From an uncultured Hyphomicrobiales bacterium (GTDB taxonomy: Bacteria > Pseudomonadota > Alphaproteobacteria > Rhizobiales > Devosiaceae): DNA of 46,277 bases. The notes under the pieces are model-generated. The model was not told the DNA's origin, did no database searches, and saw nothing but the letters and a program-made list of their open reading frames with translations. The DNA is taken from the NCBI GenBank assembly GCA_903828145.1, contig CAIKKY010000003.1, positions 1-46,277 on the forward strand, given 5' to 3'. Shown here piece by piece: positions 36,466 through 46,073 of the stretch; positions within the stretch are counted from its first letter, which is position 1, and each line of letters starts with the position of its first letter. A program made the position numbers and the translations under genes.

Positions 36466-37083
36466 ATGATTCTGCAATCAATTGACTGGGCCCAGGTTGG
36501 TACAGCAGTGTTAGGTATCGTGAGCACGCTCGCCGGGCCATTGGCCGCTGTGTATGGCATTTACACAAGCAGCAAAGCCTTTAGTGAATGGCAGAGACGC
36601 CAATTGGCTACGCTCCGCATGGAACGGGCCGAAAAAATCCTTATTGCTGCCTATGAAGCAGAGCTTGCGTTCGAGCGAATACGCTATCCACTTGTTCCTG
36701 CTGCGGAAACGCAGCGGATCAGACGAGAATCTTCCGAAGATGAAACTGGATCAAAATGGCTTTCCTCGGTATACATCGCGAGAATAACTGAGGAAAAAAC
36801 GCAACATCAAGCCTTAATCTCGCTAATTCCATCAGCAAAAGCTTATTTTAGGAAAGAACTGGAAATCAATATTCGCGATTTAGCGAGTAAATTTCATTAC
36901 CTTTACACTATATCAGAGGAACTTTCTTATTACGATCAACCTAGCGATCGTCATAGAGATATCTTAAAGGAAATGAAGACAAAAACTGCTGAAAATTCTT
37001 CCAATTTCGACGTTTCGGTATCGGAGTTAATTTCAAAGATAGAAGTATATTGTAATCCGGCCCTGAAGCTTTCTGAATTTTGA
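36466..37083 (+). CDS. AT-rich orphan, N-terminal membrane helix
   Basis: I do not recognise this 205-residue protein. Residues 10-33 form one transmembrane helix (VGTAVLGIVSTLAGPLAAVY). The rest is charged and helical with probable coiled-coil (ERAEKILIAAYEAELAFERIR and following), so it looks like a membrane-anchored cytoplasmic protein. Base and codon use (many AT-ending codons, AGA and ATA) differ clearly from neighbours. It sits between the L,D-transpeptidase and recO behind an AT-rich 134-nt gap with TTGACT at 36406-36411 and a poor -10. No good ribosome binding site is seen. It is probably acquired; a defence or prophage-remnant role cannot be judged from sequence alone. Confidence 0.6.
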   Translation: MILQSIDWAQVGTAVLGIVSTLAGPLAAVYGIYTSSKAFSEWQRRQLATLRMERAEKILIAAYEAELAFERIRYPLVPAAETQRIRRESSEDETGSKWLSSVYIARITEEKTQHQALISLIPSAKAYFRKELEINIRDLASKFHYLYTISEELSYYDQPSDRHRDILKEMKTKTAENSSNFDVSVSELISKIEVYCNPALKLSEF

Positions 37084-37101
37084 TTTTCATCGGCATGACG
37101 C

Positions 37102-37818
37102 CTAAAGTTCGGTCAGGGCGCGAATGAAGCTCTCCCTTATGGTGGGAGCATCGAGGTTGCGCGGCATCCAGATGTTGAGATCGAGAAAATGCCCGCTGAG
37201 GCGGAAGGCATCGGCCAGCGCCTGCTGATCGGCCGGGCCTGAGCCGATGAGAAATGCCGGCAGGCGCAGCAGGCGGTCGAGATAGGGGCGCGCCGCCTCG
37301 GTGCTCACGGCACGGCCGGTTTTGGGCGAGACATGGCTCAGCCCCGTTGAAGTACCGGTCAGCGCGCAGACCGACAGATCGAGCCCGAACCCCATCTCCT
37401 CAATCAACGCCAGTTCAAAGCGCGCAATGCCTTCGCCCAGTTGCAGGGGCGACAGCGGCGCATCGAGCAGCCGGATGACGAGGCCCAACAGCCGGTCATT
37501 GGCCTCGCGTTCGGGAAGAAGATGCAGATGTTCGGCGAGCAACTGGCTGGCGTAGAGGCGCAGGCGGTCATCCATCAGCCGCGCGGCGCGGGAATCGGTA
37601 ACTTCGACGGTGAAGCTGCCAAGGTGCTCTTCGAGCCTCGCCCGCCAGGTGAGGAGGGCGGAATTGCCCGGCTGCAGGTGCGGGGAGAGCCGCTGCGAGC
37701 GCCCGCCGCGCACGAGCCCAAGCATGCGCCCCCTGCCCTCGACCATGGCTTCAACGATCACGCCGCTTTCGCCGTGCCGCTTAACGCCGATGATCAGGCC
37801 TTCGCCGCTCCACTGCAT
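37102..37818 (-). CDS. recO: DNA repair protein RecO
   Basis: A 238-residue recombination mediator that works with RecR to load RecA at gaps. The N-terminal OB domain begins WSGEGLIIGVKRHGESGVIV, and the helical part has LYASQLLAEHLHLLPERE and FELALIEEMGFGLDLSVCA. The four Cys of many RecO zinc sites are not present: one Cys only is seen. It is the last gene of the lepB-rnc-era-recO run, starting 3 nt after the era stop. Confidence 0.94.
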   Translation of the reverse strand: MQWSGEGLIIGVKRHGESGVIVEAMVEGRGRMLGLVRGGRSQRLSPHLQPGNSALLTWRARLEEHLGSFTVEVTDSRAARLMDDRLRLYASQLLAEHLHLLPEREANDRLLGLVIRLLDAPLSPLQLGEGIARFELALIEEMGFGLDLSVCALTGTSTGLSHVSPKTGRAVSTEAARPYLDRLLRLPAFLIGSGPADQQALADAFRLSGHFLDLNIWMPRNLDAPTIRESFIRALTEL

Positions 37819-37821
37819 GGT

Positions 37822-38742
37822 TTAGCGGGGATAGTCGAGCCCCATCTCCCGGTAGCGTTCAGGGTCATCGCCCCATTTCTGGCGCACCTTCACGAACAGG
37901 AACAGGTGCACCGGCACCTCGAAAATCTCCATCAGCTCAGCCCGGGCCTCGGCCCCGATGGTCTTGATGGTCTGCCCGCCGGCCCCCAGAATGATCTTCT
38001 TGTGGGTATCGCGGGTGACATAGACCACCTGATCGATGCGGTACGAGCCATCCTTGTTGACGGTGAATTTCTCGGTCTCGACGGTCACATTGTAGGGGAT
38101 CTCGTCGTGGATGCGCATGAAGAGCTTTTCGCGCGTCACTTCCGACGCGGTGAGCGCCAGTGTCAGGTCGGTGAGCTGATCCTCGGGGAAATGCCACGGC
38201 CCGAGCGGAATCCGCTTGGCCGCCCAATCCAGGAACTGCCGGACGCCATCGCCCTTCAGCGCCGAGATCATGAAGGTCTCTTCGAACTTGAGGTCGGCGT
38301 TCAGCCGCTCGGCCAGCGCCAGCAGCTTTTCGCGCTTGAGCAGGTCGATCTTGTTCAGCACCAGAACCTTGGGGTGAGGAATATCGGCCAAGCCCTTGAT
38401 GAGGGATTCGATTTCCTCGGTAATGCCGCGCTCGGCATCGACTATGAAGGCCACAAGGTCGGCATCGCCTGCGCCTGACCAGGCGGCTTCGACCATGGCG
38501 CGGTCAAGCCGCCGCTTGGGGACGAAAATGCCGGGCGTATCGACGAAGATGATCTGATTATCGCCCTCGCTCACCACACCGCGGATCTGGGCGCGCGTGG
38601 TTTGCGCCTTATGCGTGACAATGGACACCTTGGTGCCCACCAGCGCATTCAGCAGGGTTGATTTGCCCGCGTTGGGCGCGCCCACCAGCGCGACAAAGCC
38701 GCAGCGCGCATTGGGATTTTCGATGTTTCCAGACAGGCTCAT
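37822..38742 (-). CDS. era: GTPase Era
   Basis: A 306-residue GTPase for 30S maturation. The G1 motif is GAPNAGKST, G3 is DTPG and NKID is the G4; the C-terminal KH domain has the GXXG-type segment IILGAGGQTIKTIG. The start is taken as ATG at 38742 because it overlaps the rnc stop as ATGA; a further ATG five codons upstream is possible. Confidence 0.97.
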   Translation of the reverse strand: MSLSGNIENPNARCGFVALVGAPNAGKSTLLNALVGTKVSIVTHKAQTTRAQIRGVVSEGDNQIIFVDTPGIFVPKRRLDRAMVEAAWSGAGDADLVAFIVDAERGITEEIESLIKGLADIPHPKVLVLNKIDLLKREKLLALAERLNADLKFEETFMISALKGDGVRQFLDWAAKRIPLGPWHFPEDQLTDLTLALTASEVTREKLFMRIHDEIPYNVTVETEKFTVNKDGSYRIDQVVYVTRDTHKKIILGAGGQTIKTIGAEARAELMEIFEVPVHLFLFVKVRQKWGDDPERYREMGLDYPR

Positions 38743-39443
38743 AGGGTTTTTTGCCAAACGTTTTCGCGCACGAGAAAGGCTTCAGCGGCCTTGTGCTCGG
38801 CGAGTTTCTTGCTCGATCCGGTGGCGCTCAGTTCGGGATAGCCCGTGATGCGCACCGCGATGGTGAAGAGCGGCGCGTGATCCGGGCCGGTCCGTTCAAG
38901 TTCAGCGTATACCGGGGGTTCAAGCCCCCGGCCCTGCGCCCATTCCTGCAAAGCCGTCTTGGGGTCGGCCCGCACATTACCGGCATGGCCGAGATAGAGG
39001 CTGAACAGCCGTTCAATCACCTCATAGGCCTGCCCGAGCCCGCCATCGACAAAAATCGCGCCGAACACGGCCTCGGCCACATCACCGAGAATGGCATCCT
39101 TGTTAGCGCCGCCGGTTCGGGCTTCGCTGTCACCAAGGTTGATCTCGGGGCCAAGCTGGAGATCGCGTGCAATCTGCGCGCAGGTTTCCTTGCGCACCAG
39201 CGAATTGAGCGCACGGCTCAAATCGCCCTCCGTGGCGCGCGGATCGCGCCGGTAGAGCATATCGGCCACCACAAGCCCAAGCACCCGGTCGCCCAGGAAC
39301 TCAAGCCGCTGATAAGACCGTTCGACGCGGCGGGCGGGCGCCAGCGCGCTGGAATGCGTCAGCGCGCGGTCGAGCAGATCGGGGTCGGCAAAGCGATAGC
39401 CAAGCCGCGCCTCCAGCCGATCGTGCCGCCGCCGCTTTTCCAT
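38739..39443 (-). CDS. rnc: Ribonuclease III
   Basis: A 234-residue double-stranded-RNA endonuclease. The catalytic region has RLEFLGDRVLGLVVADMLY, and the second acidic cluster is in DVAEAVFGAIFVDGG. The C-terminal dsRNA-binding domain is DPKTALQEWAQGRG to KKLAEHKAAEAFL. The ATG at 39443 overlaps the lepB stop (TGATG). It processes rRNA and regulates mRNA decay. Confidence 0.97.
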   Translation of the reverse strand: MEKRRRHDRLEARLGYRFADPDLLDRALTHSSALAPARRVERSYQRLEFLGDRVLGLVVADMLYRRDPRATEGDLSRALNSLVRKETCAQIARDLQLGPEINLGDSEARTGGANKDAILGDVAEAVFGAIFVDGGLGQAYEVIERLFSLYLGHAGNVRADPKTALQEWAQGRGLEPPVYAELERTGPDHAPLFTIAVRITGYPELSATGSSKKLAEHKAAEAFLVRENVWQKTL

Positions 39444-40207
39444 CACTTGTAAACGGATTGGAACATCCGATCCCAGCGCACATTGGCCGGCCATTGCCAG
39501 AGCTGCCATGGCGGCAGGTTGTTTTTGATCGAGAAGAACCGCGCCTCGGCCTTGCCGATGATCGCATCGAGGGGCACATAGCCGACCTGATTGAGCACCC
39601 GGCTATCGGCCGACCGGTCGCGGTTATCGCCCATCATGAAGTAATGCCCGGCGGGCACGACATAGGGGCCCATATTGTCGAGCTGCGCATCATCGGAAAT
39701 TTCCTGGATGGTGTGCGTCACGCCATTCGGCAGGGTCTCGGTATAGAGGGTCACCGGCACCGCATTCATCGAGGAGTCGGTGTCGGTTGATTTGCCGATT
39801 TCTTCGCGCTCAACCAGGGTGCCGTTGATATAGAGACGGCCGACCTTGGTTTCGATGGTATCGCCGGGCATGCCGATGACGCGCTTGATGTAATCATCGC
39901 CAGTGATGTTGTGGAACACCGCGATATCGCCCCGCTGCGGCGACGCGAAGGACAGGAAGCGGCCCTCGAACGGCAGCGGGATGGGGAAGGAATATTTGCC
40001 AAAGCCCCAGGCCCACTTATTGGCGATGAAATAGTCGCCGATCATCAGCGTCGATTGCATCGAGGCCGTGGGGATGGAAAACGGCTGGAACAGGAAGGTG
40101 CGGAAAATCAGCGCAATCGCCAGCGCCTCGACGATGACAACGATCGTCTCGACGAGTTCATTCTTCGGTTTCGCAGTCGTTTTGGCCTTGGCCATGGATT
40201 CGCTCAT
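39443..40207 (-). CDS. lepB: Signal peptidase I
   Basis: A 254-residue type I leader peptidase. After one transmembrane helix (about 20-37) come the catalytic S49 in IPTASM and K108 in DDYIKRVIGMPGD, then YFMMGDNRDRSADSR. It cleaves exported preproteins at the inner membrane. The exact start (40207, or four codons in at MAKAKTT) is uncertain. The rnc gene follows by overlap. Confidence 0.97.
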   Translation of the reverse strand: MSESMAKAKTTAKPKNELVETIVVIVEALAIALIFRTFLFQPFSIPTASMQSTLMIGDYFIANKWAWGFGKYSFPIPLPFEGRFLSFASPQRGDIAVFHNITGDDYIKRVIGMPGDTIETKVGRLYINGTLVEREEIGKSTDTDSSMNAVPVTLYTETLPNGVTHTIQEISDDAQLDNMGPYVVPAGHYFMMGDNRDRSADSRVLNQVGYVPLDAIIGKAEARFFSIKNNLPPWQLWQWPANVRWDRMFQSVYK

Positions 40208-40239
40208 CGGCTATCGCCCGGACGCGGGCGCCTTCGGGG

Positions 40240-40659
40240 TTATGCGACTGGAGCCGCGGGGTCAATCGGCAGGGCCTCGATGATGACGAAAGCCTGCGCC
40301 ATACCGCCATCATCGGTGATCGTGAGATGGATATGGGGCTTGTGCCCTTTGGGTACCAGTCGGTTGAGGGCGCTGAGCGCCCCATTGGTCAGGCTCATTG
40401 TGGGCTTGCCCGAGGGCAGGTTCACCACGCCCATGTCGCGCCAGTAAACGCCAAAACTAAGGCCGGTGCCGAGCGCCTTGGAACAGGCCTCTTTGGCTGC
40501 AAAGCGCTTGGCATAGCTCGCCGCGCGTTGCGCCCGTCGATCAGACTTCACCCGTTCGATGTCGGTGAAACAGCGTTTGGTGAAGCGCTCGCCATATTTT
40601 TCGAGGGTTTTCTCGACCCGCCGGATGTCGCAGAGGTCATTGCCCAGCCCTACGATCAT
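40240..40659 (-). CDS. acpS: Holo-ACP synthase
   Basis: A 139-residue 4'-phosphopantetheinyl transferase that activates acyl carrier protein. Family motifs are the early [13 protein letters not shown] (D8 binds metal) and [14 protein letters not shown]. Its start overlaps the pyrE stop as ATGA. Many alphaproteobacteria have pdxJ between pyrE and acpS; it is absent here. Confidence 0.95.
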   Translation of the reverse strand: MIVGLGNDLCDIRRVEKTLEKYGERFTKRCFTDIERVKSDRRAQRAASYAKRFAAKEACSKALGTGLSFGVYWRDMGVVNLPSGKPTMSLTNGALSALNRLVPKGHKPHIHLTITDDGGMAQAFVIIEALPIDPAAPVA

Positions 40660-41240
40660 GACAGCCCCCGCGAACCGGGCTTGATCGCCGGAATCGCCGC
40701 CAGCTCGGGCGGCAGGGCATCGGCCGGATAAGCGGGCACCTTGTAGCGCGCGAGCGAGACCAGCGGCACGCCGACATCGGCTTCGCCGCCCGAGCGATCA
40801 ATAAGGCAGGCGGCGGCAACAACCTGTGCGCCCAGCGCCGAAATGGCCGCGATACATTCGCGGATCGAGAGCCCGGTGGTGACGATATCCTCGACCACGA
40901 TGACCTTTTCGCCCTGGCCCAGCTCAAAGCCGCGGCGCAGTTCGAACTGACCATTGACGCGTTCGGTATAGATCGCGGGTTTGCCGAGGTGCCGGGCGGT
41001 TTCATACCCCGGAATAATGCCGCCCACGGCCGGGGACACCACCTGGCTCACATCGCCGAAGCCTTCGGCCACGATCTTTTCGGCCAGCGCCCGGCAGAGC
41101 TTTTCGGCCTTGTCCGGGTACATGAACACCCGTGCCTTCTGCAGAAACACCGGCGAGCGGAGGCCCGAGGACAGGATGAAGTGCCCTTCGAGGAGGGCCC
41201 CTGAAGAGCGAAAGATGCTGAGAACGTCGTCGACTGTCAC
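40656..41240 (-). CDS. pyrE: Orotate phosphoribosyltransferase
   Basis: A 194-residue enzyme that makes orotidine 5'-monophosphate in pyrimidine synthesis. [20 protein letters not shown] opens the substrate site, and the PRPP motif is [13 protein letters not shown]. The start is GTG at 41240, which overlaps the rsh stop as GTGA and has AAGGA about 6 nt upstream; the frame to 41273 lies within rsh and would add a weak extension. Confidence 0.95.
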   Translation of the reverse strand: MTVDDVLSIFRSSGALLEGHFILSSGLRSPVFLQKARVFMYPDKAEKLCRALAEKIVAEGFGDVSQVVSPAVGGIIPGYETARHLGKPAIYTERVNGQFELRRGFELGQGEKVIVVEDIVTTGLSIRECIAAISALGAQVVAAACLIDRSGGEADVGVPLVSLARYKVPAYPADALPPELAAIPAIKPGSRGLS

Positions 41241-43516
41241 GCGCTGTCCTTTGTCCGCGAGGGCGCGGCCCATTCCAATTGCGCCACCGCATCGGCTTCG
41301 CTCACGGTCGCGCGCCGCACGGCAGTGACGCCCGCAGTCAGCTTCAGTGAGTTCAGCACATCGGTAAGCTGACCCAGATCACGCACTTCTATCTGGAAGA
41401 TGAGCTTATGAAAATCCGGGCTGTCCATGCGCATCACCAGATTGTGGATGTTAGCCTCGCAGGCCGCGATCACCGTACTGACCTGCGCCAGCCCGCCGGG
41501 GCGGTTCTGCGATTGCAGCGAGATCACGCACGGGTGCTGGGATTCGGCACTGGAGCCTGCCTCGACATCCCAGCGCACGTCGATCCAGGCGACATCACTA
41601 TCATAAAGGGCCGAGAGGGCATCGGAGTGGATCGGGTAGATCGTCACCCCTGCCCCCGGCTGCATGATGCCGACCATGCGGTCGCCCGGCACCACACCTT
41701 CGGCGGAAACCGTCACCTGGGTGGAAAAGCTCAGTTCAGCCAACGCGGTCTTGGCGCGGCTCCCCGAGCGCGGATTGCTGGGCACGCGGAAGCGGAAATC
41801 GGGTGAGGCCTTGAGCGCAAACCACCCTTCGGCCTTGTCGGGCACCGGCAGATCGAGCTTCCGGCGCCGCCGCTTGATGCCACGCAGTTCCATCAGCGCC
41901 GTATCAAGATCATCGGAGGCAACCTTGCCCTCCCCGAGCGCGATCAGAAGCTCGCGGCGGCCCTGCACGCCAAAATGCTCGCCGAGGTCTTTCCACTCGC
42001 TGTCACTGGGCGAGGAGACATCCTTTTCAACGAGGAGGGTCAGCATGTGTTCGCCAAGCGCGTGGGCGCGCTGCTGGGCGGCGAGCCGCACGGCGCGGCG
42101 GATGGCGGCCCGCGCTTTGCCGGTGGCGGCGATGGTTTCCCAATTGGGCGGGGGCAGATGGTTCTGGTCGCGGATGATCTCGACTTCATCGCCCGAGCGC
42201 AGATGGGTGACGAGCGGCACGATCTGGCCGTTGATCTTGGCGCCCACACAGGTATCGCCAATATCGGTGTGGAGTGCATAGGCGAAATCGATTGGCGTTG
42301 CCCCGCGCGGCAGGGCAATGAGGCGCCCGCGCGGGGAAAAACAGAAGACCTGATCCTGAAACAGCTCAAGCTTGGTGTATTCGAGAAAGTCTTCGGTTGA
42401 GGCCCCGGTTGTAAGGTGCTCGATGGTTGAGCGCAGCCAGGAGAAGGCGCGGCTCTCGTTCTCGATCTTGTGGATATCGGTGGCGCCCTCTTTGTAGAGC
42501 GCATGGGCCGCGATGCCGAGTTCGGCAATGCGGTGCATGTGTTCGGTGCGGATCTGCAATTCGGCACGCTGGCGGCCCACGCCCACAATGGTGGTGTGGA
42601 TCGAGCGGTAGTCATTGTGCTTGGGGACCGAAATATAGTCCTTGAAGCGGCCGGGCACGACTTTCCAGTTGGTGTGCACCACCCCAAGCGCCCGATAGCA
42701 ATCGGCAGGCGTCGGCACGATCAGCCTGAAGCCGATCATGTCGGACAGCTGTTCGAGGGCGATCTGCTTGCGCTCGATTTTCGAGAAAATCGACCAGGGC
42801 GATTTCACCCGGCTCGACACGCGCGCATCAATGCCTTCGGATTTCAGCTTGCCGGCCAGTTCGCTGGTGATGGTTGAAATGGTTTCGGCGAAATCCGCCT
42901 TCATTTCCGCCAGCCGATCGGTAATCGCCTTATAGTGCTCGGGCTCGAGATGCTTGAAGGCGAGGTCTTCGAGTTCCTGCCGGATATCCTGCATGCCCAT
43001 GCGGCCCGCCAGCGGGGCGTAGATATCCATGGTCTCGGTGGCAATGCGCTTGCGCTTGCTCTCCGGCATGAAATCGAGCGTGCGCATATTGTGCAGGCGG
43101 TCGGCGAGCTTGACGAGCAGCACCCGCACATCGGCCGAAATGGCGAGCAGCAGCTTCCTCAGGTTTTCGGCCTGCGCCTCTTCCCGGGTGACGAGCTGCA
43201 GGCGGTCAATCTTGGTCAGGCCTTCGACAATCGCGCCTATTTCCTTGCCAAAAAGCTGATCGATCTCGGCACGGGTCGCGTCGGTGTCCTCGATGGTGTC
43301 GTGCAACAGCCCCACGGCGATGGACGCGTCATCGAGCTTCAGCGTGGTGAGGATGGCGGCAACTTCGAGGGGATGGGCAAAATACGGATCGCCCGAGGCG
43401 CGCTTCTGCATGCCGTGCTTTTGCATGGCATAGACATAGGCCTTGTTGAGCAGAGCCTCATCGGCATGCGGATTATAGGCCAGAACCCGCTCGACGAGTT
43501 CATACTGACGCATCAT
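41237..43516 (-). CDS. rsh: Bifunctional (p)ppGpp synthetase/hydrolase (Rsh)
   Basis: A 759-residue long RelA/SpoT homologue. The HD hydrolase domain has HPLEVA (H48) and HDTIEDT (H72, D73), so hydrolase activity is intact. The synthetase domain has [20 protein letters not shown], followed by a TGS domain (about 400-460) and a C-terminal ACT domain. As the single long Rsh of an alphaproteobacterium it sets the stringent response. It starts at the first of two ATG codons (43516) with GAAGG 9 nt upstream. pyrE and rpoZ flank it. Confidence 0.96.
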   Translation of the reverse strand: MMRQYELVERVLAYNPHADEALLNKAYVYAMQKHGMQKRASGDPYFAHPLEVAAILTTLKLDDASIAVGLLHDTIEDTDATRAEIDQLFGKEIGAIVEGLTKIDRLQLVTREEAQAENLRKLLLAISADVRVLLVKLADRLHNMRTLDFMPESKRKRIATETMDIYAPLAGRMGMQDIRQELEDLAFKHLEPEHYKAITDRLAEMKADFAETISTITSELAGKLKSEGIDARVSSRVKSPWSIFSKIERKQIALEQLSDMIGFRLIVPTPADCYRALGVVHTNWKVVPGRFKDYISVPKHNDYRSIHTTIVGVGRQRAELQIRTEHMHRIAELGIAAHALYKEGATDIHKIENESRAFSWLRSTIEHLTTGASTEDFLEYTKLELFQDQVFCFSPRGRLIALPRGATPIDFAYALHTDIGDTCVGAKINGQIVPLVTHLRSGDEVEIIRDQNHLPPPNWETIAATGKARAAIRRAVRLAAQQRAHALGEHMLTLLVEKDVSSPSDSEWKDLGEHFGVQGRRELLIALGEGKVASDDLDTALMELRGIKRRRRKLDLPVPDKAEGWFALKASPDFRFRVPSNPRSGSRAKTALAELSFSTQVTVSAEGVVPGDRMVGIMQPGAGVTIYPIHSDALSALYDSDVAWIDVRWDVEAGSSAESQHPCVISLQSQNRPGGLAQVSTVIAACEANIHNLVMRMDSPDFHKLIFQIEVRDLGQLTDVLNSLKLTAGVTAVRRATVSEADAVAQLEWAAPSRTKDSA

Positions 43517-43560
43517 CGTGTGCCGCCTTCCCGCGCGGCGCGCCAACTTGCCGTGGACGC

Positions 43561-43599
43561 AAAACAAAAGGGCACCGGAACCATAGGCCCGACGCCCTT
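43561..43599 (-). terminator. Hairpin with T-run between rpoZ and rsh
   Basis: On the minus strand AAGGGC and GCCCTT (43594-43599 and 43568-43573) frame a 20-nt loop and run into TTTTGTTTT. This resembles an intrinsic terminator or attenuator in the 137-nt gap between rpoZ and rsh. It implies that part of rpoZ transcription stops before rsh. The stem is only 6 bp. Confidence 0.45.
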
Positions 43600-43653
43600 A
43601 AAACTCTATATCGAACAGGCCGCCCGGATGATTTTCGGGCGCCGACGGTCGGC

Positions 43654-44022
43654 TTAGTCCTCGCGACGCTCGGGCGGGGCCAGGCTTTCAATGCCGCGCA
43701 GCAGCTCTTCTTCAGAGAGCGTATCGAAATTGTCGGCGTTGTCGTCCGACTGCGAATCGAGCACAGGGGCGGCGTGCCGCTCGGGTTCGTCGACTTCGAC
43801 ATATTTCTGCAACGAGTGGATCAGGTCTTCGTGCAGATCTTCGGGCGAGATCATGCCATCGCCGATTTCACGCAGCGCCACGACGGGATTCTTGTCGTTG
43901 TCGCGATCAATCGTGATCTGGGAGCCGGACGAGATCTGCCGGGCGCGATGGGCAGCCATCAGCACGAGATCGAAACGGTTTTCCACCTTTTCAATGCAGT
44001 CTTCGACGGTGACGCGAGCCAC
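43654..44022 (-). CDS. rpoZ: RNA polymerase omega subunit
   Basis: A 122-residue omega subunit. The start [20 protein letters not shown] and the following AAHRARQIS match the family; the acidic C-terminal tail (about 80-122) is an alphaproteobacterial extension. The initiation codon is GTG at 44022, with GGAGCG 5 nt upstream; homologues begin MARVTVEDC. Position before rsh is conserved. Confidence 0.94.
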   Translation of the reverse strand: MARVTVEDCIEKVENRFDLVLMAAHRARQISSGSQITIDRDNDKNPVVALREIGDGMISPEDLHEDLIHSLQKYVEVDEPERHAAPVLDSQSDDNADNFDTLSEEELLRGIESLAPPERRED

Positions 44023-44333
44023 GGGAACGCTCCAGTTGAAGGGACGAAGCGCGCTGCATACACGAGCAGCGGTGCGGGAGCAAGCCAAAGCCGCGTGATC
44101 GGATGCGGCAATCCCGCACATAGGTGTCGCTAAACGAGTCCGGATGTCTACGGATCACGCAAAACCGAACTTCGTAGTTTTACGAATGCTTTTTACTGTT
44201 GTGAAAGCATCCGGAGACGCGAAATCGCCCCATGAATAGTGTAGATCATGATCTGGAGATTCCGTTCCTGCTTTTGCTATCCGGCGTCTTTTGAACGAAA
44301 AATGATTGATATCGCACCCGCGAGGAGAGACCG
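44023..44333. other. Divergent intergenic region rpoZ/NYN gene
   Basis: No gene is seen in these 311 nt, which should hold promoters for rpoZ and the NYN gene. Two adjoining hairpins occur: TTCGTA-GTTT-TACGAA (44171-44186) and ATGCTTT/AAAGCAT (44186-44210). They share one base, so they could be alternative folds or a regulator site. GAGGAGAG just before 44334 is the ribosome binding site of the NYN gene. Confidence 0.5.
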
Positions 44334-44927
44334 ATGACCATCGATCCCAGGGAAAAAGTTGCCCTATTTATCGACGGCGCCAACCTTTATGCGACGAGCA
44401 AAGCGATTGGGGTCGACATCGACTACCGTCGGCTCCTGAGTGAATTTCAGACCAAATCCTACCTGCTGCGCGCCTATTACTACACGGCGCTGGTGGAAGA
44501 TCAGGAATACTCCTCGATTCGGCCGTTGATCGACTGGCTCGACTACAATGGCTTCACCGTGGTGACCAAACCGGCCAAGGAATTCACCGATGCGACCGGG
44601 CGGCGCAAGGTGAAGGGCAAAATGGACATCGAGCTGACCGTCGATGCGCTCGAAATGGCCCCCTTTTACGATCACATGGTGCTGTTTTCCGGTGATGGTG
44701 ATTTCACGGCGCTGGTTGCGGCGCTGCAGCGCAAGGGCAAGCGCGTGACCGTGGCCTCTACCCTCACTACGCCAACGCCGATGATTTCGGATGATCTGCG
44801 GCGGCAGGCGGATTTCTTCCTTGAGGTATCGGAACTCTCAAAGAGTATTGGCCGCGCCACCGCGCCGGTGGAGCGTCCCGTGGCGGTTGACCGGCCCGCG
44901 CCGGTGACCGAACCTCGCGGGGCCTGA
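44334..44927 (+). CDS. NYN-domain (LabA-like) protein
   Basis: A 197-residue protein of the NYN/PIN-like nuclease fold. KVALFIDGANLYATSKAIGVD carries the first acidic residue, KGKMDIELTVDALEMA the central one, and LFSGDGDFTALVAALQRKGKRV the last acidic pair. Metal-dependent RNA cleavage is inferred from the family; some LabA relatives act in regulation. The C-terminal 25 residues are a Pro/Val-rich tail. It is followed by the glycosylase gene 20 nt downstream. Confidence 0.9.
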   Translation: MTIDPREKVALFIDGANLYATSKAIGVDIDYRRLLSEFQTKSYLLRAYYYTALVEDQEYSSIRPLIDWLDYNGFTVVTKPAKEFTDATGRRKVKGKMDIELTVDALEMAPFYDHMVLFSGDGDFTALVAALQRKGKRVTVASTLTTPTPMISDDLRRQADFFLEVSELSKSIGRATAPVERPVAVDRPAPVTEPRGA

Positions 44928-44947
44928 GTCGAGCTCCCTGAGGTTCC

Positions 44948-45580
44948 GTGACCGCCAACCCGCCTTCTGATTGCGCGCTCTGCCCGCGGCTTGCCGCGTT
45001 CAGGGCGGATAATCGCGCGCTCTATCCCACATTTTTCAACGCGCCGGTTCCTGCCTGGGGCGATGCGGCGGCGCGGCTCATCATCGTCGGGCTGGCACCA
45101 GGGCTTAAAGGGGCAAACCGCACCGGGCGGCCCTTCACCGGCGATTATGCGGGCGACCTGCTCTATGCGACGCTGCAAAAATTCGGGCTGGCTGAGGGTG
45201 AGTATCGCGAACGCCCCGATGATGGGCTCGTGCTCAAGAGTGTGAAGATCATCAATGCGGTGCGCTGCGTGCCGCCACAGAACAAGCCGACGGGCGACGA
45301 AATCCGCACCTGCCGGACATTTCTATCCGGAGCAATTGCCCAAGGCGCTCCCCGCGCCTTTCTGGCGCTCGGGCGGATTGCGCACGACTCGCTGCTCTCA
45401 AGCCTGAGCGAGCGCCGCGCCGCCTTTGGCTTCGCCCATGGGGCGGAACATCAGCTCACGGGCGGGGCGCGGCTCTTCGACAGCTATCACTGCTCGCGCT
45501 ACAACACGAATACCGGGGTGCTGACGCAGGCCATGTTTGAGGACGTCATCGGGCGCGCGGCGCGGTTTATCGCGGACTGA
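44948..45580 (+). CDS. Family 5-type uracil-DNA glycosylase
   Basis: A 210-residue iron-sulfur uracil-DNA glycosylase. C9 and C12 with C107 and C122 match the four cluster cysteines of families 4 and 5. The first motif is GLAPGLKGANRTGRPFTGD and the last is HCSRYNTNTG, which fits UDGb (family 5) better than family 4. It removes uracil and perhaps other deaminated bases. The start is GTG at 44948 with GAGG about 4 nt upstream. Confidence 0.9.
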   Translation: MTANPPSDCALCPRLAAFRADNRALYPTFFNAPVPAWGDAAARLIIVGLAPGLKGANRTGRPFTGDYAGDLLYATLQKFGLAEGEYRERPDDGLVLKSVKIINAVRCVPPQNKPTGDEIRTCRTFLSGAIAQGAPRAFLALGRIAHDSLLSSLSERRAAFGFAHGAEHQLTGGARLFDSYHCSRYNTNTGVLTQAMFEDVIGRAARFIAD

Positions 45581-45585
45581 CGGCC

Positions 45586-46068
45586 TCAGCCGTGCTTCAG
45601 CAGCCGGGCTTTTTCGCGGTTCCAGTCGCGCGTCTTTTCGGTTTCGCGCTTGTCGAAGCTCTTTTTGCCCCGCGCAATGCCGAGCAGCATTTTGGCGCGG
45701 CCCTGCTCGTTGAAATAGAGCTTCAACGGCACAATCGTATTGCCCGCGCGCTGCACTTCTTCGCTCAGGTGCGCCAGCTGCTTGCGCGAAACCAGCAGCT
45801 TTCGCGGCCGCTTTTCCTCGTGGTTGAAGCGGTTGGCCTGCAGGTATTCGGGGATATGGGCATTGATGAGCCACAGCTCGCCGCGCTCGGGCGAGGCATA
45901 GGCCTCGGTGATCTGGGCCTTGCCCTGGCGCAGTGATTTGACCTCAGTGCCGGTGAGGACAATGCCCGCCTCAAGGGTATCGAGCACTTCATAATCATAG
46001 CGGGCGCGGCGGTTGTCCGCGATCGCGCCGGTTTCAATGATGCTGGGTTTTGCGACTGTTTTCGCCAT
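45586..46068 (-). CDS. smpB: SsrA-binding protein
   Basis: A 160-residue tmRNA partner that rescues stalled ribosomes. The core has [23 protein letters not shown] and [17 protein letters not shown], then [22 protein letters not shown], and the basic tail [19 protein letters not shown]. It is convergent with the glycosylase gene (5 nt gap) and lies between it and dapA, the usual neighbour. Confidence 0.97.
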   Translation of the reverse strand: MAKTVAKPSIIETGAIADNRRARYDYEVLDTLEAGIVLTGTEVKSLRQGKAQITEAYASPERGELWLINAHIPEYLQANRFNHEEKRPRKLLVSRKQLAHLSEEVQRAGNTIVPLKLYFNEQGRAKMLLGIARGKKSFDKRETEKTRDWNREKARLLKHG

Positions 46069-46073
46069 GCCGA

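Noticed and set aside
34775-36568. 597-codon leftward frame over the L,D-transpeptidase
   Set aside because: It is antisense to a gene with clear catalytic motifs; a GC-rich third-base shadow.
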